Part shown: in pieces, positions 50,308 to 61,135 of the stretch
Numbering within the stretch: position 1 is the first letter of the stretch
How the letters are laid out: each line of letters starts with the position of its first letter
Source of the DNA: Tsuneonella litorea
GTDB taxonomy: Bacteria > Pseudomonadota > Alphaproteobacteria > Sphingomonadales > Sphingomonadaceae
Assembly: GCF_025154015.1 (NCBI RefSeq)
Contig: NZ_JAOAMV010000003.1
Span: 124,001-188,000 of the forward strand
Length of the DNA stretch: 64,000 nt
Reading direction: 5' to 3'
Notes under the pieces: model-generated
What the model saw: only the letters and a program-made list of their open reading frames with translations
What the model was told of the DNA's origin: nothing
The model's database searches: none
Made by a program: the position numbers and the translations under genes

Positions 50308-51288
50308 ATGCCGATTGCCCGCCGCCATCTGCTTGCCGGTGCCGCAGCTGCCGGGACGCTTGCCGCGACCGCGCGCGCCGCCGGCCCTTCCTCCGCGCCC
50401 TCGCTCGCGGGCAAGGCGATCCTGATCACCGGCACCTCGTCGGGTTTCGGCCGCGCCGGTGCCGAACACTACGCGCGTCTCGGCGCCAAGGTCTTCGCGA
50501 CCATGCGCAACATGCCCCGTGCCGAGGCCGATGAGCTGCGCAAGCTGGCCACGGACGCGAAGCTCGACCTGACCGTCCTCGAACTCGACGTGCTCGACGA
50601 GGACATGGTGAACCGTGCGGTCGGGGAGGCCGAGCGGCTGACCGGACGCGGGCTCGACGTTCTGGTCAACAACGCCGGTATCGGCATCACCGGCCCGGTC
50701 GAAGTGCAGGACATGGAGGCGACCCGTCTCGCGTTCGATACCAACGTCTTCGGCTATCATCGCCTCGCCCGCGCGGTCCTGCCGGGAATGCGGGCGCGCA
50801 AGAGCGGGCTGATCGTCGCGGTGTCGAGCCAGCTCGGCCGGGTGATCGTGCCCTTCGCCGGGCACTATTCGGCGACCAAGTTCGCGGTCGAGGCGATGTT
50901 CGAGCAGCTCGCCTACGAAGTCGCCCCGCACGGGATCGAGGTGACGATCATCGAGCCGGGCGGATACCCGACCAAGGTCTGGGTCAACCGCAATCGCTAT
51001 TCGGCGGAGCTCAGGAAACGCGCAGCCGAGCGTCACACCGCTGGCTACCCCGCCGTGGTCGCGCGGATGGGCGAAGAGGACGGGTCGGGCCGCTCCGCGG
51101 ACGTGATGGACATCCCGCGCGCGATTGCCGAGATAGCCGCGATGCCGGCCGGCTCCCGCCCGCTGCGCCGCCCCGTCGCGGCGGGCACTGTGCCGCAGGT
51201 CGCGATCAACGAGGTATCGGCCCGCACGCAGCTTGCGATGCTCGGCAACTCGCCGCTGGGCGCGTTCGTCAAGGACGTGCTCGACTAG
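50308..51288 (+). CDS. SDR family oxidoreductase with Tat-like signal
   Basis: A 326-residue short-chain dehydrogenase. N-terminus MPIARRHLLAGAAAAGTLAATARAAG has a twin-arginine (RRxLL) followed by a hydrophobic stretch, suggesting export by Tat. Cofactor loop LITGTSSGFGRAG, NNAG, and catalytic Ser/Tyr/Lys in AVSSQLG and HYSATK follow. Strong SD AAGGAGAGG. Few SDRs are exported, as NAD(P) must be bound before transport, which Tat permits. Substrate unknown. Confidence 0.88.
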   Translation: MPIARRHLLAGAAAAGTLAATARAAGPSSAPSLAGKAILITGTSSGFGRAGAEHYARLGAKVFATMRNMPRAEADELRKLATDAKLDLTVLELDVLDEDMVNRAVGEAERLTGRGLDVLVNNAGIGITGPVEVQDMEATRLAFDTNVFGYHRLARAVLPGMRARKSGLIVAVSSQLGRVIVPFAGHYSATKFAVEAMFEQLAYEVAPHGIEVTIIEPGGYPTKVWVNRNRYSAELRKRAAERHTAGYPAVVARMGEEDGSGRSADVMDIPRAIAEIAAMPAGSRPLRRPVAAGTVPQVAINEVSARTQLAMLGNSPLGAFVKDVLD

Positions 51289-51388
51289 TATCGCAGGCGC
51301 AGCGCGTTCGGAAAGCGATCCAAGGGTGGCGCCCGCCGCTGCCCGGCGCTAAGGCGCGCGCCATCACCTTCACGAGGAAGAAATCACG

Positions 51389-52489
51389 ATGGGATTCCGC
51401 TGCGGAATCGTCGGGCTGCCCAATGTCGGCAAGTCGACCCTGTTCAACGCCCTCACCGAAACGCAGGCCGCCCAGGCGGCGAACTACCCGTTCTGCACGA
51501 TCGAGCCCAACGTCGGCCAGGTCGCGGTCCCCGACGAGCGGCTCGACGCGATCGCCCGCATCGCCAAGTCGGCCAAGATCGTGCCGACCCAGCTCGCCTT
51601 CGTCGACATCGCCGGCCTGGTGAAGGGCGCCAGCAAGGGCGAGGGCCTCGGCAACCAGTTCCTCGGCAACATCCGCGAGGTCGACGCGATCGTCCACGTC
51701 CTGCGCTGCTTCGAGGACGACGACATCCAGCACGTTGCCAACAAGGTGGACCCGATCGCCGACGCCGAGGTGGTTGAGACCGAACTGATGCTGGCCGACC
51801 TCGAGAGCCTCGAAAAGCGCGTTCCGGCCGCGCAGAAGCGCGCGACCGGCGGCGACAAGGAAGCCAAGGTCATGGCGAGCGTGCTCGGCCAGGCGCTCGA
51901 GCTGCTGCGCGAAGGCAAGCCCGCCCGCCTCACCGAGCCCAATGGCGACGACGAGGAAAAGGTGTTCGCGCAGGCCCAGCTGCTGACCGCCAAGCCCGTC
52001 CTTTATGTCTGCAACGTCGCCGAGGAGGACGCCGCCGAAGGCAACGCGCTCTCCGCGCTGGTATTCGAGAAGGCTAAGGCCGAAGGGGCAGAAGCGGTTG
52101 TCGTCTCGGCCGCGATCGAGAGCGAACTCGTCGCGATGCCGGCAGAGGACCGCGCGGAATACCTCGAGGCACTCGGCCTCGACGAGAGTGGCCTCAGCCG
52201 GGTCATCCGGGCGGGTTACAAGCTGCTCGGCCTCAAGACCTTCTTCACCGCCGGTCCCAAGGAGGCACGCGCGTGGACTTTCCCGGCCGGCGCGCGGGCA
52301 CCGCAGGCCGCCGGCGAGATCCACACCGACTTCGAGCGCGGCTTCATCCGCGCCGAGACGATCGCGTACGACGACTACGTCGCGCTCGGCGGCGAGGCCG
52401 GAGCGAAGGAAGCCGGCAAGCTGCGCCAGGAGGGCAAGGACTATGTCGTGCAGGACGGCGACGTGATGATGTTCAAGTTCAACGTCTGA
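51389..52489 (+). CDS. ychF: Redox-regulated ATPase YchF
   Basis: 366 residues. Obg-family P-loop protein that prefers ATP; represses antioxidant responses and binds ribosomes. G1 GLPNVGKSTL, G3 DIAGLVKGASKGEGLGN; the G4 is CNVAEED, not NKxD, which explains ATP use. The C-terminal TGS domain begins near RAWTFPAGARAP. The pth-ychF linkage is common; here an SDR lies between. Confidence 0.97.
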   Translation: MGFRCGIVGLPNVGKSTLFNALTETQAAQAANYPFCTIEPNVGQVAVPDERLDAIARIAKSAKIVPTQLAFVDIAGLVKGASKGEGLGNQFLGNIREVDAIVHVLRCFEDDDIQHVANKVDPIADAEVVETELMLADLESLEKRVPAAQKRATGGDKEAKVMASVLGQALELLREGKPARLTEPNGDDEEKVFAQAQLLTAKPVLYVCNVAEEDAAEGNALSALVFEKAKAEGAEAVVVSAAIESELVAMPAEDRAEYLEALGLDESGLSRVIRAGYKLLGLKTFFTAGPKEARAWTFPAGARAPQAAGEIHTDFERGFIRAETIAYDDYVALGGEAGAKEAGKLRQEGKDYVVQDGDVMMFKFNV

Positions 52490-52548
52490 TTGCCCGGACC
52501 CATTGCCGCCTTCGCCCGTTCAGGTTCGAAACGGGGAGATTGCACGCG

Positions 52549-53349
52549 ATGGTCGACAAGTCCGAAAAGTTCAGCTGGCTGGTACGCCTCGGCTATGCGG
52601 CGCGCGGCCTGGTCTATCTGCTGCTCGGCTACATCGCGCTGGAAACGGCGGGCAAGGCGAAGGATGGGCAGGCCGCCGTGTTCGACATGGTCCAGGACGT
52701 CCCGCTGGGCACCGCGATGCTCTACGTCATCGCGATCGGTCTCGTGGCGTACTCGGCATTCAAGGCGATCGACGCGGCGACCAATCTCGAAAACCACGAC
52801 GACGATGCCGAGGGCAAGGCCAAGCGCATCGGTTCGGCGGCGAGCGCGGTGGCGTACTTGTCGCTTGCCTGGACCGCGTGGCAATTCGCCACGGGCGACC
52901 AGCAGCAGTCCTCGTCCTCGGCCGGTGATACGCAGGAAAGGGTCAGTACGCTTCTGAGCTGGGATATCGGTCCCGTGGTGCTCGGCGTCGTGGGGCTCGG
53001 CTTTCTCGCCGCCGCCGCAATGCAGGCGAGGAAGGCGATGGACGCGCACTTCATGAAGCACGTGAGCGGGCGCGCGCCCAGCTATGTCGAGCCGCTCGGC
53101 CGCGCGGGATATGCGGCCCGTGCGGTCGTGTTCCTGCTGATCGGCTGGTCGCTGATGAAGGGCGCGTGGTTCGACCAGTCGAGCGAGGTGAAGGGGCTCG
53201 GCGACGCGATCGTTTCACTCAGCGACATGGGCGTGCTCTACACGCTGGTCGCCATCGGCCTGGTCCTGTTCGGGATATTCACGCTGATCGTGGCGCGCTA
53301 CCGGATCATCCCGGACATCGGCCACGGCGACCTCAGGCCGCGGGCCTGA
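52549..53349 (+). CDS. DUF1206 membrane protein
   Basis: A 266-residue polytopic membrane protein with six hydrophobic segments arranged as three repeats; the repeats open with similar LGYAARGLVYLLLGY and LGRAGYAARAVVFLLIGW. A polar loop (NHDDDAEGKAKR) and a Ser/Gln-rich one (DQQQSSSSAGD) connect them. DUF1206 has no known function. ATG 52549, 59 bp after ychF. Confidence 0.88.
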   Translation: MVDKSEKFSWLVRLGYAARGLVYLLLGYIALETAGKAKDGQAAVFDMVQDVPLGTAMLYVIAIGLVAYSAFKAIDAATNLENHDDDAEGKAKRIGSAASAVAYLSLAWTAWQFATGDQQQSSSSAGDTQERVSTLLSWDIGPVVLGVVGLGFLAAAAMQARKAMDAHFMKHVSGRAPSYVEPLGRAGYAARAVVFLLIGWSLMKGAWFDQSSEVKGLGDAIVSLSDMGVLYTLVAIGLVLFGIFTLIVARYRIIPDIGHGDLRPRA

Positions 53350-53457
53350 TCGCCTCGACCCGGCCCGACCCGATCCGGCCCGGCGCGACAGTCCTTACGC
53401 AATCCTTCCGATCAGCTAAACGCCATCGCTCGACTCGGCGTTGGAGGAAACGGGCGC

Positions 53458-53922
53458 GTGCAATATTTCGAGGATCTCGAGCTGGGCAGGACCGCCCGCT
53501 TCGGCCGCTACGAAGTCACCCGCGAGGAAGTCGTCGCCTTCGCCTCGAAGTACGATCCGCAGCCCTTCCATCTCGATGACGACGCGGCGGCCGCCACGCA
53601 TTTCGGCCGCCTCTCGGCAAGTGGCTGGCATACCTGCGCGATGACCATGGCGATGCTGGTCGAGAACCTGAAGGCCAACCGCCAGGCGGGCCTCGGTTCG
53701 CCGGGCATCGATCAACTGCGCTGGATCAAGCCGGTGTTTCCCGGCGACACGCTGCGCTGCGAAAGTGCGGTGATCGAGAAGCGCCGCAGCAGGTCGCGAC
53801 CCGAGATGGGCATATTCAAGTCGAGCCTGACCGTGTTCAACCAGAACGACGAGCCGGTGATGAGCATGATCTCGAACGGGCTCATCGCGGTGCGCGATCC
53901 TGCCGCCCCGATTGAGGACTAG
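53458..53922 (+). CDS. MaoC family dehydratase
   Basis: A 154-residue hotdog-fold (R)-specific enoyl-CoA hydratase: ASKYDPQPFHLDDDAA (catalytic Asp/His in the family), GWHTCAMTMAML. Starts with the GTG at 53458, preceded by GGAGGAAA. Acts on a CoA ester in fatty-acid or related catabolism; substrate open. 108 bp after the DUF1206 gene, probably separate transcript. Confidence 0.9.
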   Translation: MQYFEDLELGRTARFGRYEVTREEVVAFASKYDPQPFHLDDDAAAATHFGRLSASGWHTCAMTMAMLVENLKANRQAGLGSPGIDQLRWIKPVFPGDTLRCESAVIEKRRSRSRPEMGIFKSSLTVFNQNDEPVMSMISNGLIAVRDPAAPIED

Positions 53923-53950
53923 CCCGGCAGGCCCTTTCTGCAGGCCAGCC

Positions 53951-54451
53951 TCAGCTGCCGCATTGCGCCACTCCGCTGGCTTCGTAGACGATCTGGTCGC
54001 GGTCGTTGCGCAGGATCAGGCGCGCGGGGAAGTTGACCGTCTCGATGCCGTCCTGCTCCCCCTCGCCCTCGCCAATGTCGAGCATGAACGACCAGGCCGC
54101 GGCGGTATACTTGCCCTTGGCGCCCAGCGGCAGATCGGAACTGCCGGCGTCGGGGGCGAACCCCTCGAGCTTGCCGTCGATCTTCATGTACCCGTGACCG
54201 GGCTGCGCAAGCGCGATCGCGGCCATGCTGCCATCGGGCGCGAAGTTGCAGCCCGCGCCGTAGAGATCGTATTTCTCGATATCGGGGTACAGGATCTTGT
54301 CCGGCGTCACCGGCACCGGCGGCGCTTCCTGCGCCGCCTTCACCGCCGCGACGTCGGCCTCGTCGCGCAGGGCCTGCTCGCGGGCACTCGGCTCTTTGCT
54401 GTCACACCCCGCCGCGGCGAGCGCCAGCGGCAGTACCCAGATCGCTCGCAT
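53951..54451 (-). CDS. Lipoprotein of unknown function
   Basis: A 166-residue predicted lipoprotein: MRAIWVLPLALAAAGC has a lipobox Cys. The mature part has two cysteines (YGAGCNF and the C-terminal AQCGS) and short beta patterns; EGEGEQDGIETVN looks like a loop. No domain recognised. Its ATG overlaps the mutL stop (TGATG), so it is translated from the mutL message. Confidence 0.82.
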   Translation of the reverse strand: MRAIWVLPLALAAAGCDSKEPSAREQALRDEADVAAVKAAQEAPPVPVTPDKILYPDIEKYDLYGAGCNFAPDGSMAAIALAQPGHGYMKIDGKLEGFAPDAGSSDLPLGAKGKYTAAAWSFMLDIGEGEGEQDGIETVNFPARLILRNDRDQIVYEASGVAQCGS

Positions 54452-56292
54452 CAATGTCTCCCGAAGAGCTTTTCGACATCTTCCATGCGGAGCTTAACCC
54501 ACGTGGGCCGCCCATGGTTGCATTGGCCCGAGCGGGGCGTGCGTTCCATTTCGCGCAGGAGCGCGTTCATCTCGGCGACGGTGAGCGTGCGCCCGGCGCG
54601 GACCGAGCCATGGCAGGCCATCGTCGCCAGCACGAGGTCGAGCTTCTCGCCCAGCAGCAACGCTTCTCCATGGTGCGCGAGATCGTCGGCGATGTCGCGC
54701 AGGAGCTTGCCCGGGTCTGCCTTCGCCAGCGCGTGCGGCAGGCTGCGCACGAGCATCGCGCCGGGGCCGAACCGCTCGACCTGGAGGCCGAGTTCGGCGA
54801 GCTTGGCGGCGGCGCCCTCGAGCCGGTCGCAGTCGACCTCGTCCAACTCGACCACGTCGGGAATCAGCAGCGCCTGCGGCCGGGCCGTCGCCTCGCCCGC
54901 GCCGGCGGCCTTGAGGCGTTCGAGGACGAGCCGTTCGTGCGCGGCGTGCTGGTCGACGATCACGAGCCCGTCCGCCGCCTCGGCGACGATGTAGGTCTGC
55001 GCGACCTGACCACGGGCGACGCCGAGCGGAAACGCCTCTGGCGCCTCGGGCAGCGGCGCGGCTTCTTCGGCGCGGCCCAGCGGCTCTGCCCCGGAGCGGT
55101 CCATCACCTCGCCCTCGTAGGCGCGCCACGCCTGCGACGCCTCGCGCACCGATGCCGATGGCCGCGTCCAGTCCCGCCCGGCGAAGATCGAGGCCAGTGC
55201 AGGCGCGGGCTCCGCGCGCACCGGCTCGCTGATCCACCGGCCCATTGCGGCCCCGTCGGGCGCCTGCGCGCTGCGCCGGTCGCCGCTAGCAAGCGAGTGC
55301 CGCAGGCCCGAGACGATGAATCCGCGCACCGCTGCCGCGTGGCGAAAGCGCACCTCCGTCTTGGCGGGGTGGACGTTGACGTCGACTTCCTCGGGCGGGA
55401 GGTCGAGAAACAGCGCCAGAACCGCGTGCCGGTCGCGCGCGAGCATGTCGGAATAGGCCCCGCGCACCGCGCCCACCAGGAGCCGGTCCTTCACCGGTCG
55501 TCCGTTCACGAACAGGTACTGGTGATCGGCGACCCCGCGGTTGTAGGTCGGCAGGCCGGCGATCCCGGTCAGCCGCATCGTGCCCGCTCCGCTCGGCTGC
55601 TCGAGGTCGATCGCGACGCCGTTGTCCTTGAGCTCGCGCGCGACGACCTGCGCGACCCGGTCGGCCAGGTCCTGCCCCGGTTGCAGCGAGAGGATCGTCC
55701 GCCCGCCCCCTCCACCCGTCGCATGGTCGAGCGTGAAGCCGATCTCGGGCCGGGCCATCGCGAGGCGCTTCACGACGTCGGCGCAAGCGGCGTACTCGCT
55801 GCGCGCCGTGCGCAGGAACTTTCGGCGTGCCGGGACCTTGCCGAACAGGTTTTCCACCCGCACGCGGGTGCCCGGCGGCAGCGCGGCCGGGCCTTCGGCG
55901 GTCAGCGTCCCGTGATCGACCACCCGCCGCCAGCCCTGTTCCGCACCGCGCACCCGGCTCTCGACGGTGAACTTCGCGACGCTCGCGATGCTCGGCAGTG
56001 CCTCGCCGCGAAAGCCGAGCGTCGCGACGAGCTCGATGCTTTCGTCGGGCAGCTTCGAGGTCGCGTGGCGTTCGAGCGCGAGCGCCATCTCGGCCGGGCT
56101 CATGCCGCAGCCGTCGTCGGTCACCTCGATCCGCTCGAGTCCGCCCTCGACCAGCGTGACCGCTATCCGGGTGGCGCCGGCGTCGATCGCGTTCTCGACC
56201 AGCTCCTTGAGCGCGGCCGCCGGCCGCTCGACCACTTCGCCCGCGGCGATGCGGTTGACCAGGCTTTCGGGCAGGCGGCGGATTTCGGCCAT
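54451..56292 (-). CDS. mutL: DNA mismatch repair protein MutL
   Basis: 613 residues. Coordinates mismatch repair. N-terminal GHKL ATPase: NAIDAGATRIAV, DDGCGMSP, GFRGEAL. C-terminal domain keeps DQHAAHERLVLE, the DQHA(X)2E(X)4E metal motif of endonuclease-type MutL found where MutH is missing. Length and order match. ATG 56292, 190 bp divergent from mreB. Confidence 0.96.
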   Translation of the reverse strand: MAEIRRLPESLVNRIAAGEVVERPAAALKELVENAIDAGATRIAVTLVEGGLERIEVTDDGCGMSPAEMALALERHATSKLPDESIELVATLGFRGEALPSIASVAKFTVESRVRGAEQGWRRVVDHGTLTAEGPAALPPGTRVRVENLFGKVPARRKFLRTARSEYAACADVVKRLAMARPEIGFTLDHATGGGGGRTILSLQPGQDLADRVAQVVARELKDNGVAIDLEQPSGAGTMRLTGIAGLPTYNRGVADHQYLFVNGRPVKDRLLVGAVRGAYSDMLARDRHAVLALFLDLPPEEVDVNVHPAKTEVRFRHAAAVRGFIVSGLRHSLASGDRRSAQAPDGAAMGRWISEPVRAEPAPALASIFAGRDWTRPSASVREASQAWRAYEGEVMDRSGAEPLGRAEEAAPLPEAPEAFPLGVARGQVAQTYIVAEAADGLVIVDQHAAHERLVLERLKAAGAGEATARPQALLIPDVVELDEVDCDRLEGAAAKLAELGLQVERFGPGAMLVRSLPHALAKADPGKLLRDIADDLAHHGEALLLGEKLDLVLATMACHGSVRAGRTLTVAEMNALLREMERTPRSGQCNHGRPTWVKLRMEDVEKLFGRH

Positions 56293-56458
56293 TAACCGCG
56301 ACTAGCGACCAAACGTCATAATTTCGAGGCGATCTGTTGAGATAGCGGTGGATCGCACAAGAAAAATTTTGGCGTTTTGAGGCGTGTTTCGATAAGGGAC
56401 GCGCATCCCCCGTCACACCCGGGTCGCGACTGTCGCAGGTCCTGCGGCAAGGGCCTGA

Positions 56459-57526
<1,068 letters not shown>

Positions 57527-57543
57527 CCTGAAGGACGATTGAA

Positions 57544-58446
57544 ATGGCGCCGCCTTCCTCACGGCGCTCCGGGCATTCGCGCAGGGCGCAATACGGACAG
57601 TTCACGGGCTACGTGCTCGCCGCGATCGGCGCTGCGCTCGGCGCGGTGCTGCTCGGCATCTCGCTGTGGCGTCCGACCTCGTTCAACGGGGTGCGCACCG
57701 CAGCGGCGGACACGGTCGCCCCCGCCGGCGAAGCGGGCGCAGTCGTGCGCACCGAGGGCCAGAGCCTGTTCGACAAGATCTCGGGCTACCTCCAGGCCGG
57801 CGCGCAAAACGCCGAACTGCGCAAGGAAGTCGAACTCGCCCGCATCCGCCTCAAGGAAGCGGAGGCGGTGCGCGAGGAAAACGCACGGCTCAAGGCATTG
57901 CTGGGCTTCCGCGAATCCGAGGTCAAGCCGGTGGCCGTGGCGCGACTGGTCGCATCGACCGCGACGAGCACCCGCCGCTTCGCCTATCTCGGCGCAGGGC
58001 GCGACCAGGGCGTCGGCGTGGGAATGCCGGTTCGCTCCCCCCGCGGCGTCGTGGGCCGCGTGCTCGAAGTCGGTGACGACAGCGCGCGGGTCCTGCTTCT
58101 CGGCGACAGCGAAAGCGTAATCCCGGTCCGCCGCGCGAAGGACGAGGTGGTCGCCTTCGCCGAGGGGCGCGGCGACGGGCGCCTGCGCATCCGGCTCATC
58201 AACCTCGGCATCAACCCGCTCCGGAGAGGCGACGTCTTCGTCACCAGCGGCGCGGGCGGGTACTACCGCCCCGGCATCGCGGTGGCGATCGTCCAGGAAG
58301 TCACGCCCGACGGGGCGGTGGCGGCGGTCATCAGCGATCCGGCGGCGACCGACTTCGTCTCGGTCGAACCGATCTGGCAGCCACGCGCGGTCGACGCCGC
58401 CAAGACCCCCGTCAGCCAGGAAGTCGGCGGGCCCGCCGGCGAATGA
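57544..58446 (+). CDS. mreC: Rod shape-determining protein MreC
   Basis: A 300-residue bitopic protein linking MreB to periplasmic synthases. One membrane segment (about 20-38, GYVLAAIGAALGAVLLGISLW), a coiled coil NAELRKEVELARIRLKEAEAV, then two beta domains (GMPVRSPRGVVGRV). 17 bp after mreB; its stop overlaps mreD by 4 bp. Confidence 0.95.
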   Translation: MAPPSSRRSGHSRRAQYGQFTGYVLAAIGAALGAVLLGISLWRPTSFNGVRTAAADTVAPAGEAGAVVRTEGQSLFDKISGYLQAGAQNAELRKEVELARIRLKEAEAVREENARLKALLGFRESEVKPVAVARLVASTATSTRRFAYLGAGRDQGVGVGMPVRSPRGVVGRVLEVGDDSARVLLLGDSESVIPVRRAKDEVVAFAEGRGDGRLRIRLINLGINPLRRGDVFVTSGAGGYYRPGIAVAIVQEVTPDGAVAAVISDPAATDFVSVEPIWQPRAVDAAKTPVSQEVGGPAGE

Positions 58447-59000
58447 TCGGCGAGCTTTCAAGCCGCGCACGCCGCGATCGCTACGGGTCGAAGATCAATC
58501 GCACCCACTCGCCGATCCGCGCCTATGTCGTCCCGTGGGCGTCGATCATGCTCGGCTCGGTCCTGCCACTGTTCGTGATCGCGAGCGCGGTGCCGCTCAT
58601 ACCGCCGCTGGGATTCCTCATGCTGCTGTCCTGGCGACTGGTGCGTCCGGGCCTGTTGCCGGTCTGGGCGGGTTTTCCGCTGGGTCTGTTCGACGACATG
58701 TTCAGCGGTCAGCCATTCGGCAGCGCTATCATGCTTTGGTCACTCACAATGATCGCGCTCGAAATCATCGAAACCCGGTTTCCCTGGCGGGGGTTTTTCC
58801 AGGACTGGGCAGTCTCGGGCTTCCTGGCGATCTGCTACCTCATCGCCGCCGCGGTCTTCTCCGGCGGACGCGTGGGACCGACGATGCTGCTGGTCCTCGC
58901 CCCGCAGGCCTTGCTTACCCTCGCGCTTATCCCGGTGCTCTCGCGCTTCGTCGCCGGGCTCGACCGGTTCCGCCTTGCGCGCGTCAGGGGGATCGACTGA
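58443..59000 (+). CDS. mreD: Rod shape-determining protein MreD
   Basis: A 185-residue membrane protein with five to six hydrophobic segments; completes the MreBCD elongasome. WRLVRPGLLPVWAGFPLGLFDDMFSGQPFGSAIMLWSLT is the family core. ATGA overlap with mreC, TGATG overlap with mrdA. Confidence 0.93.
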   Translation: MIGELSSRARRDRYGSKINRTHSPIRAYVVPWASIMLGSVLPLFVIASAVPLIPPLGFLMLLSWRLVRPGLLPVWAGFPLGLFDDMFSGQPFGSAIMLWSLTMIALEIIETRFPWRGFFQDWAVSGFLAICYLIAAAVFSGGRVGPTMLLVLAPQALLTLALIPVLSRFVAGLDRFRLARVRGID

Positions 59001-61135
59001 TGGCCCTGCTCCGGAGGCGCCGGGCAAGCCGCGCGAAGCCGATCACCAGCCCTGCGACGCTGTCGGCCAGCTTCGAGCGGCGCAGCTTCGTCGTCGGCGC
59101 GGTCCAGGGCGGCGTCGGGCTGCTGCTCGCGGGGCGGATGACCTACCTCTCGGTATTCGAGAGCGAGAAATACACGCTCGAATCCGAGAGCAACCGGGTC
59201 AACCTGTCGCTGATCCCCCCGCGGCGCGGCTGGATTCTCGATCGCAACGGCGCGCCGCTTGCATCGAACAAGGCCGACTTTCGCGTCGACATCATCCCCG
59301 ACAGGATGCGCGACCCCAAGGCCGAACTTGCCACGCTCGCGCCGCTGCTCGGCCTCGATGCGGACAAGCTGCGCGATCTCCACGACAAGATCGACGCCAA
59401 CCACGGTTTCCAGCCGATCGAGGTCGCCAGCGGGCTCAATTACGAGCAATTTGCCGCAGTCAGCGTGCGCCTGCCCGATCTTCCCGGGGTCGTGCCGCAG
59501 CGCGGTTTCTCGCGCTTCTATCCGACCGGCCCCGCAGTGGGCCACCTGATCGGATTCGTCGGTCCGGCCAACGCCGAGGAATACCAGAAGGATCGCAACC
59601 CGATCCTGATCACGCCGGGCTACAAGATCGGCAAGGACGGGATCGAAAAGCAGTTCGAACAGCGGTTGCGCGGGGTCCCCGGCGCGCGCCGGGTCGAGGT
59701 TACCGCGACGGGCCGCATGGTGCGCGACCTCGCTACGCGCGAGGACGTGCAGGGCGATCCGGTCCAGCTGACGATCGACGGGCCTCTGCAGGATTACGCA
59801 GCGCGCCGGCTCGGCCTCGAATCCGGCTCGGTGGTGGTGATCGACTGCCAGACCGGCGATTTGCTCTGCATGGCGTCGATGCCGAGTTTCGATCCCAACA
59901 GCTTTTCCGACGGCATAGGGCGCGTCGAATACTCGATGCTCAGCCAGGACGAGCGCGTGCCCTTGCGCAACAAGGTGCTGAAAGGACTGTATCCGCCCGG
60001 CTCGACGGTGAAGCCAATGGTTGCAATGAGCTTTCTCGAGGCCGGGCTTGATCCCAATGCCGCGACCAGTTGCGCGGGCGGACTGCGGGTGGGCAATCGG
60101 GTGTTCCACTGCTGGAATCGCCGCGGCCACGGCCATGTCGACATGGCCAAGGGCATCTACCAGTCCTGCGACGTCTATTTCTATCACTTCGCGCAGCAGA
60201 TCGGCATGGACACCATAGCCGCGATGGCGCGGCGCTGCGGCATGGGGCAGGAATTCCCGCTTCCGGTGCTGAGCCAGTTCTACGGCACCGTCCCCGACCC
60301 GGCGTGGAAGCTGAAGAAATATGGCCAGGAGTGGCAGGCGTACGACACCGTCAACGCGACCATCGGCCAGGGCTACATGCTGGCCAATCCGCTGCAGCTG
60401 GCGGTGATGGCGGGGCGCCTTGCGACGGGCAAGAAGCTGATGCCGCGGCTTCAGCTCAATCCCGACGAACCCAACCCCGCGTCGATGAACTTCCACGGCG
60501 ACCATGTGCAGGTGATCCAGAACGCGATGAGCGACGTCGTCAACGGGCCTGGCACAGCCGGCCGTGCGCGCCTGCCGATCGACGACGTGCTGATGGCCGG
60601 CAAGACCGGGACCGCGCAGGTCGTCGGGCTCAACATCTCGTCGGGCAAGGGCGGAATCTGGAAATACCGCGACCACGGGTTGTTCATCTTCTTCGCCCCG
60701 TTCGACAACCCGCGCTACGCGGGGGCCGTGGTCATCGAGCACGGCGGCGGATCGGGCGCGGCATATCCGATCGCGCGCGATGTGATGACCTTCATGTTCG
60801 ATCCGCAAAAGGGGCTCGAGGCGCTTTACGCGCTCGAGAAGCAGTGGGGCGGCACGGCGCAGGAGCGGCTTACCGCGCGCTACGCCGCGTTCGCCGCCGC
60901 CGCGGGCCAGAACATCGGTCCCGCCCCCAGGCGCGAGGAAGACGTCTTTGCGCGGGTCGACGCCGAATCGCGCGCCGCCCAGACCCGGCCCCAGCCGCTT
61001 GAAACGGGCGCGGTCGCCCCGCCCCCGGAACCCGTTGCCAACACCGTGCCGCCCAATGCCGACCAGGCGATACCGGTGCCCTCGCCCGGCCCTTCGCCGC
61101 TGCCGTCGCCCGCGCCTTTCCCGGAGCCGCGATGA
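59000..61135 (+). CDS. mrdA: Penicillin-binding protein 2, with Pro-rich tail
   Basis: A 711-residue class B PBP: the elongasome transpeptidase. One membrane anchor (about 30-50), pedestal domain, then transpeptidase with S335-T-V-K338 (GSTVK), S389-C-D and K535-T-G. The last about 90 residues are Ala-then Pro/Ser-rich (e.g. PVPSPGPSPLPSPAPFPEP), an extension not in E. coli PBP2. ATG 59000 shares a base with the mreD stop. Confidence 0.95.
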   Translation: MALLRRRRASRAKPITSPATLSASFERRSFVVGAVQGGVGLLLAGRMTYLSVFESEKYTLESESNRVNLSLIPPRRGWILDRNGAPLASNKADFRVDIIPDRMRDPKAELATLAPLLGLDADKLRDLHDKIDANHGFQPIEVASGLNYEQFAAVSVRLPDLPGVVPQRGFSRFYPTGPAVGHLIGFVGPANAEEYQKDRNPILITPGYKIGKDGIEKQFEQRLRGVPGARRVEVTATGRMVRDLATREDVQGDPVQLTIDGPLQDYAARRLGLESGSVVVIDCQTGDLLCMASMPSFDPNSFSDGIGRVEYSMLSQDERVPLRNKVLKGLYPPGSTVKPMVAMSFLEAGLDPNAATSCAGGLRVGNRVFHCWNRRGHGHVDMAKGIYQSCDVYFYHFAQQIGMDTIAAMARRCGMGQEFPLPVLSQFYGTVPDPAWKLKKYGQEWQAYDTVNATIGQGYMLANPLQLAVMAGRLATGKKLMPRLQLNPDEPNPASMNFHGDHVQVIQNAMSDVVNGPGTAGRARLPIDDVLMAGKTGTAQVVGLNISSGKGGIWKYRDHGLFIFFAPFDNPRYAGAVVIEHGGGSGAAYPIARDVMTFMFDPQKGLEALYALEKQWGGTAQERLTARYAAFAAAAGQNIGPAPRREEDVFARVDAESRAAQTRPQPLETGAVAPPPEPVANTVPPNADQAIPVPSPGPSPLPSPAPFPEPR

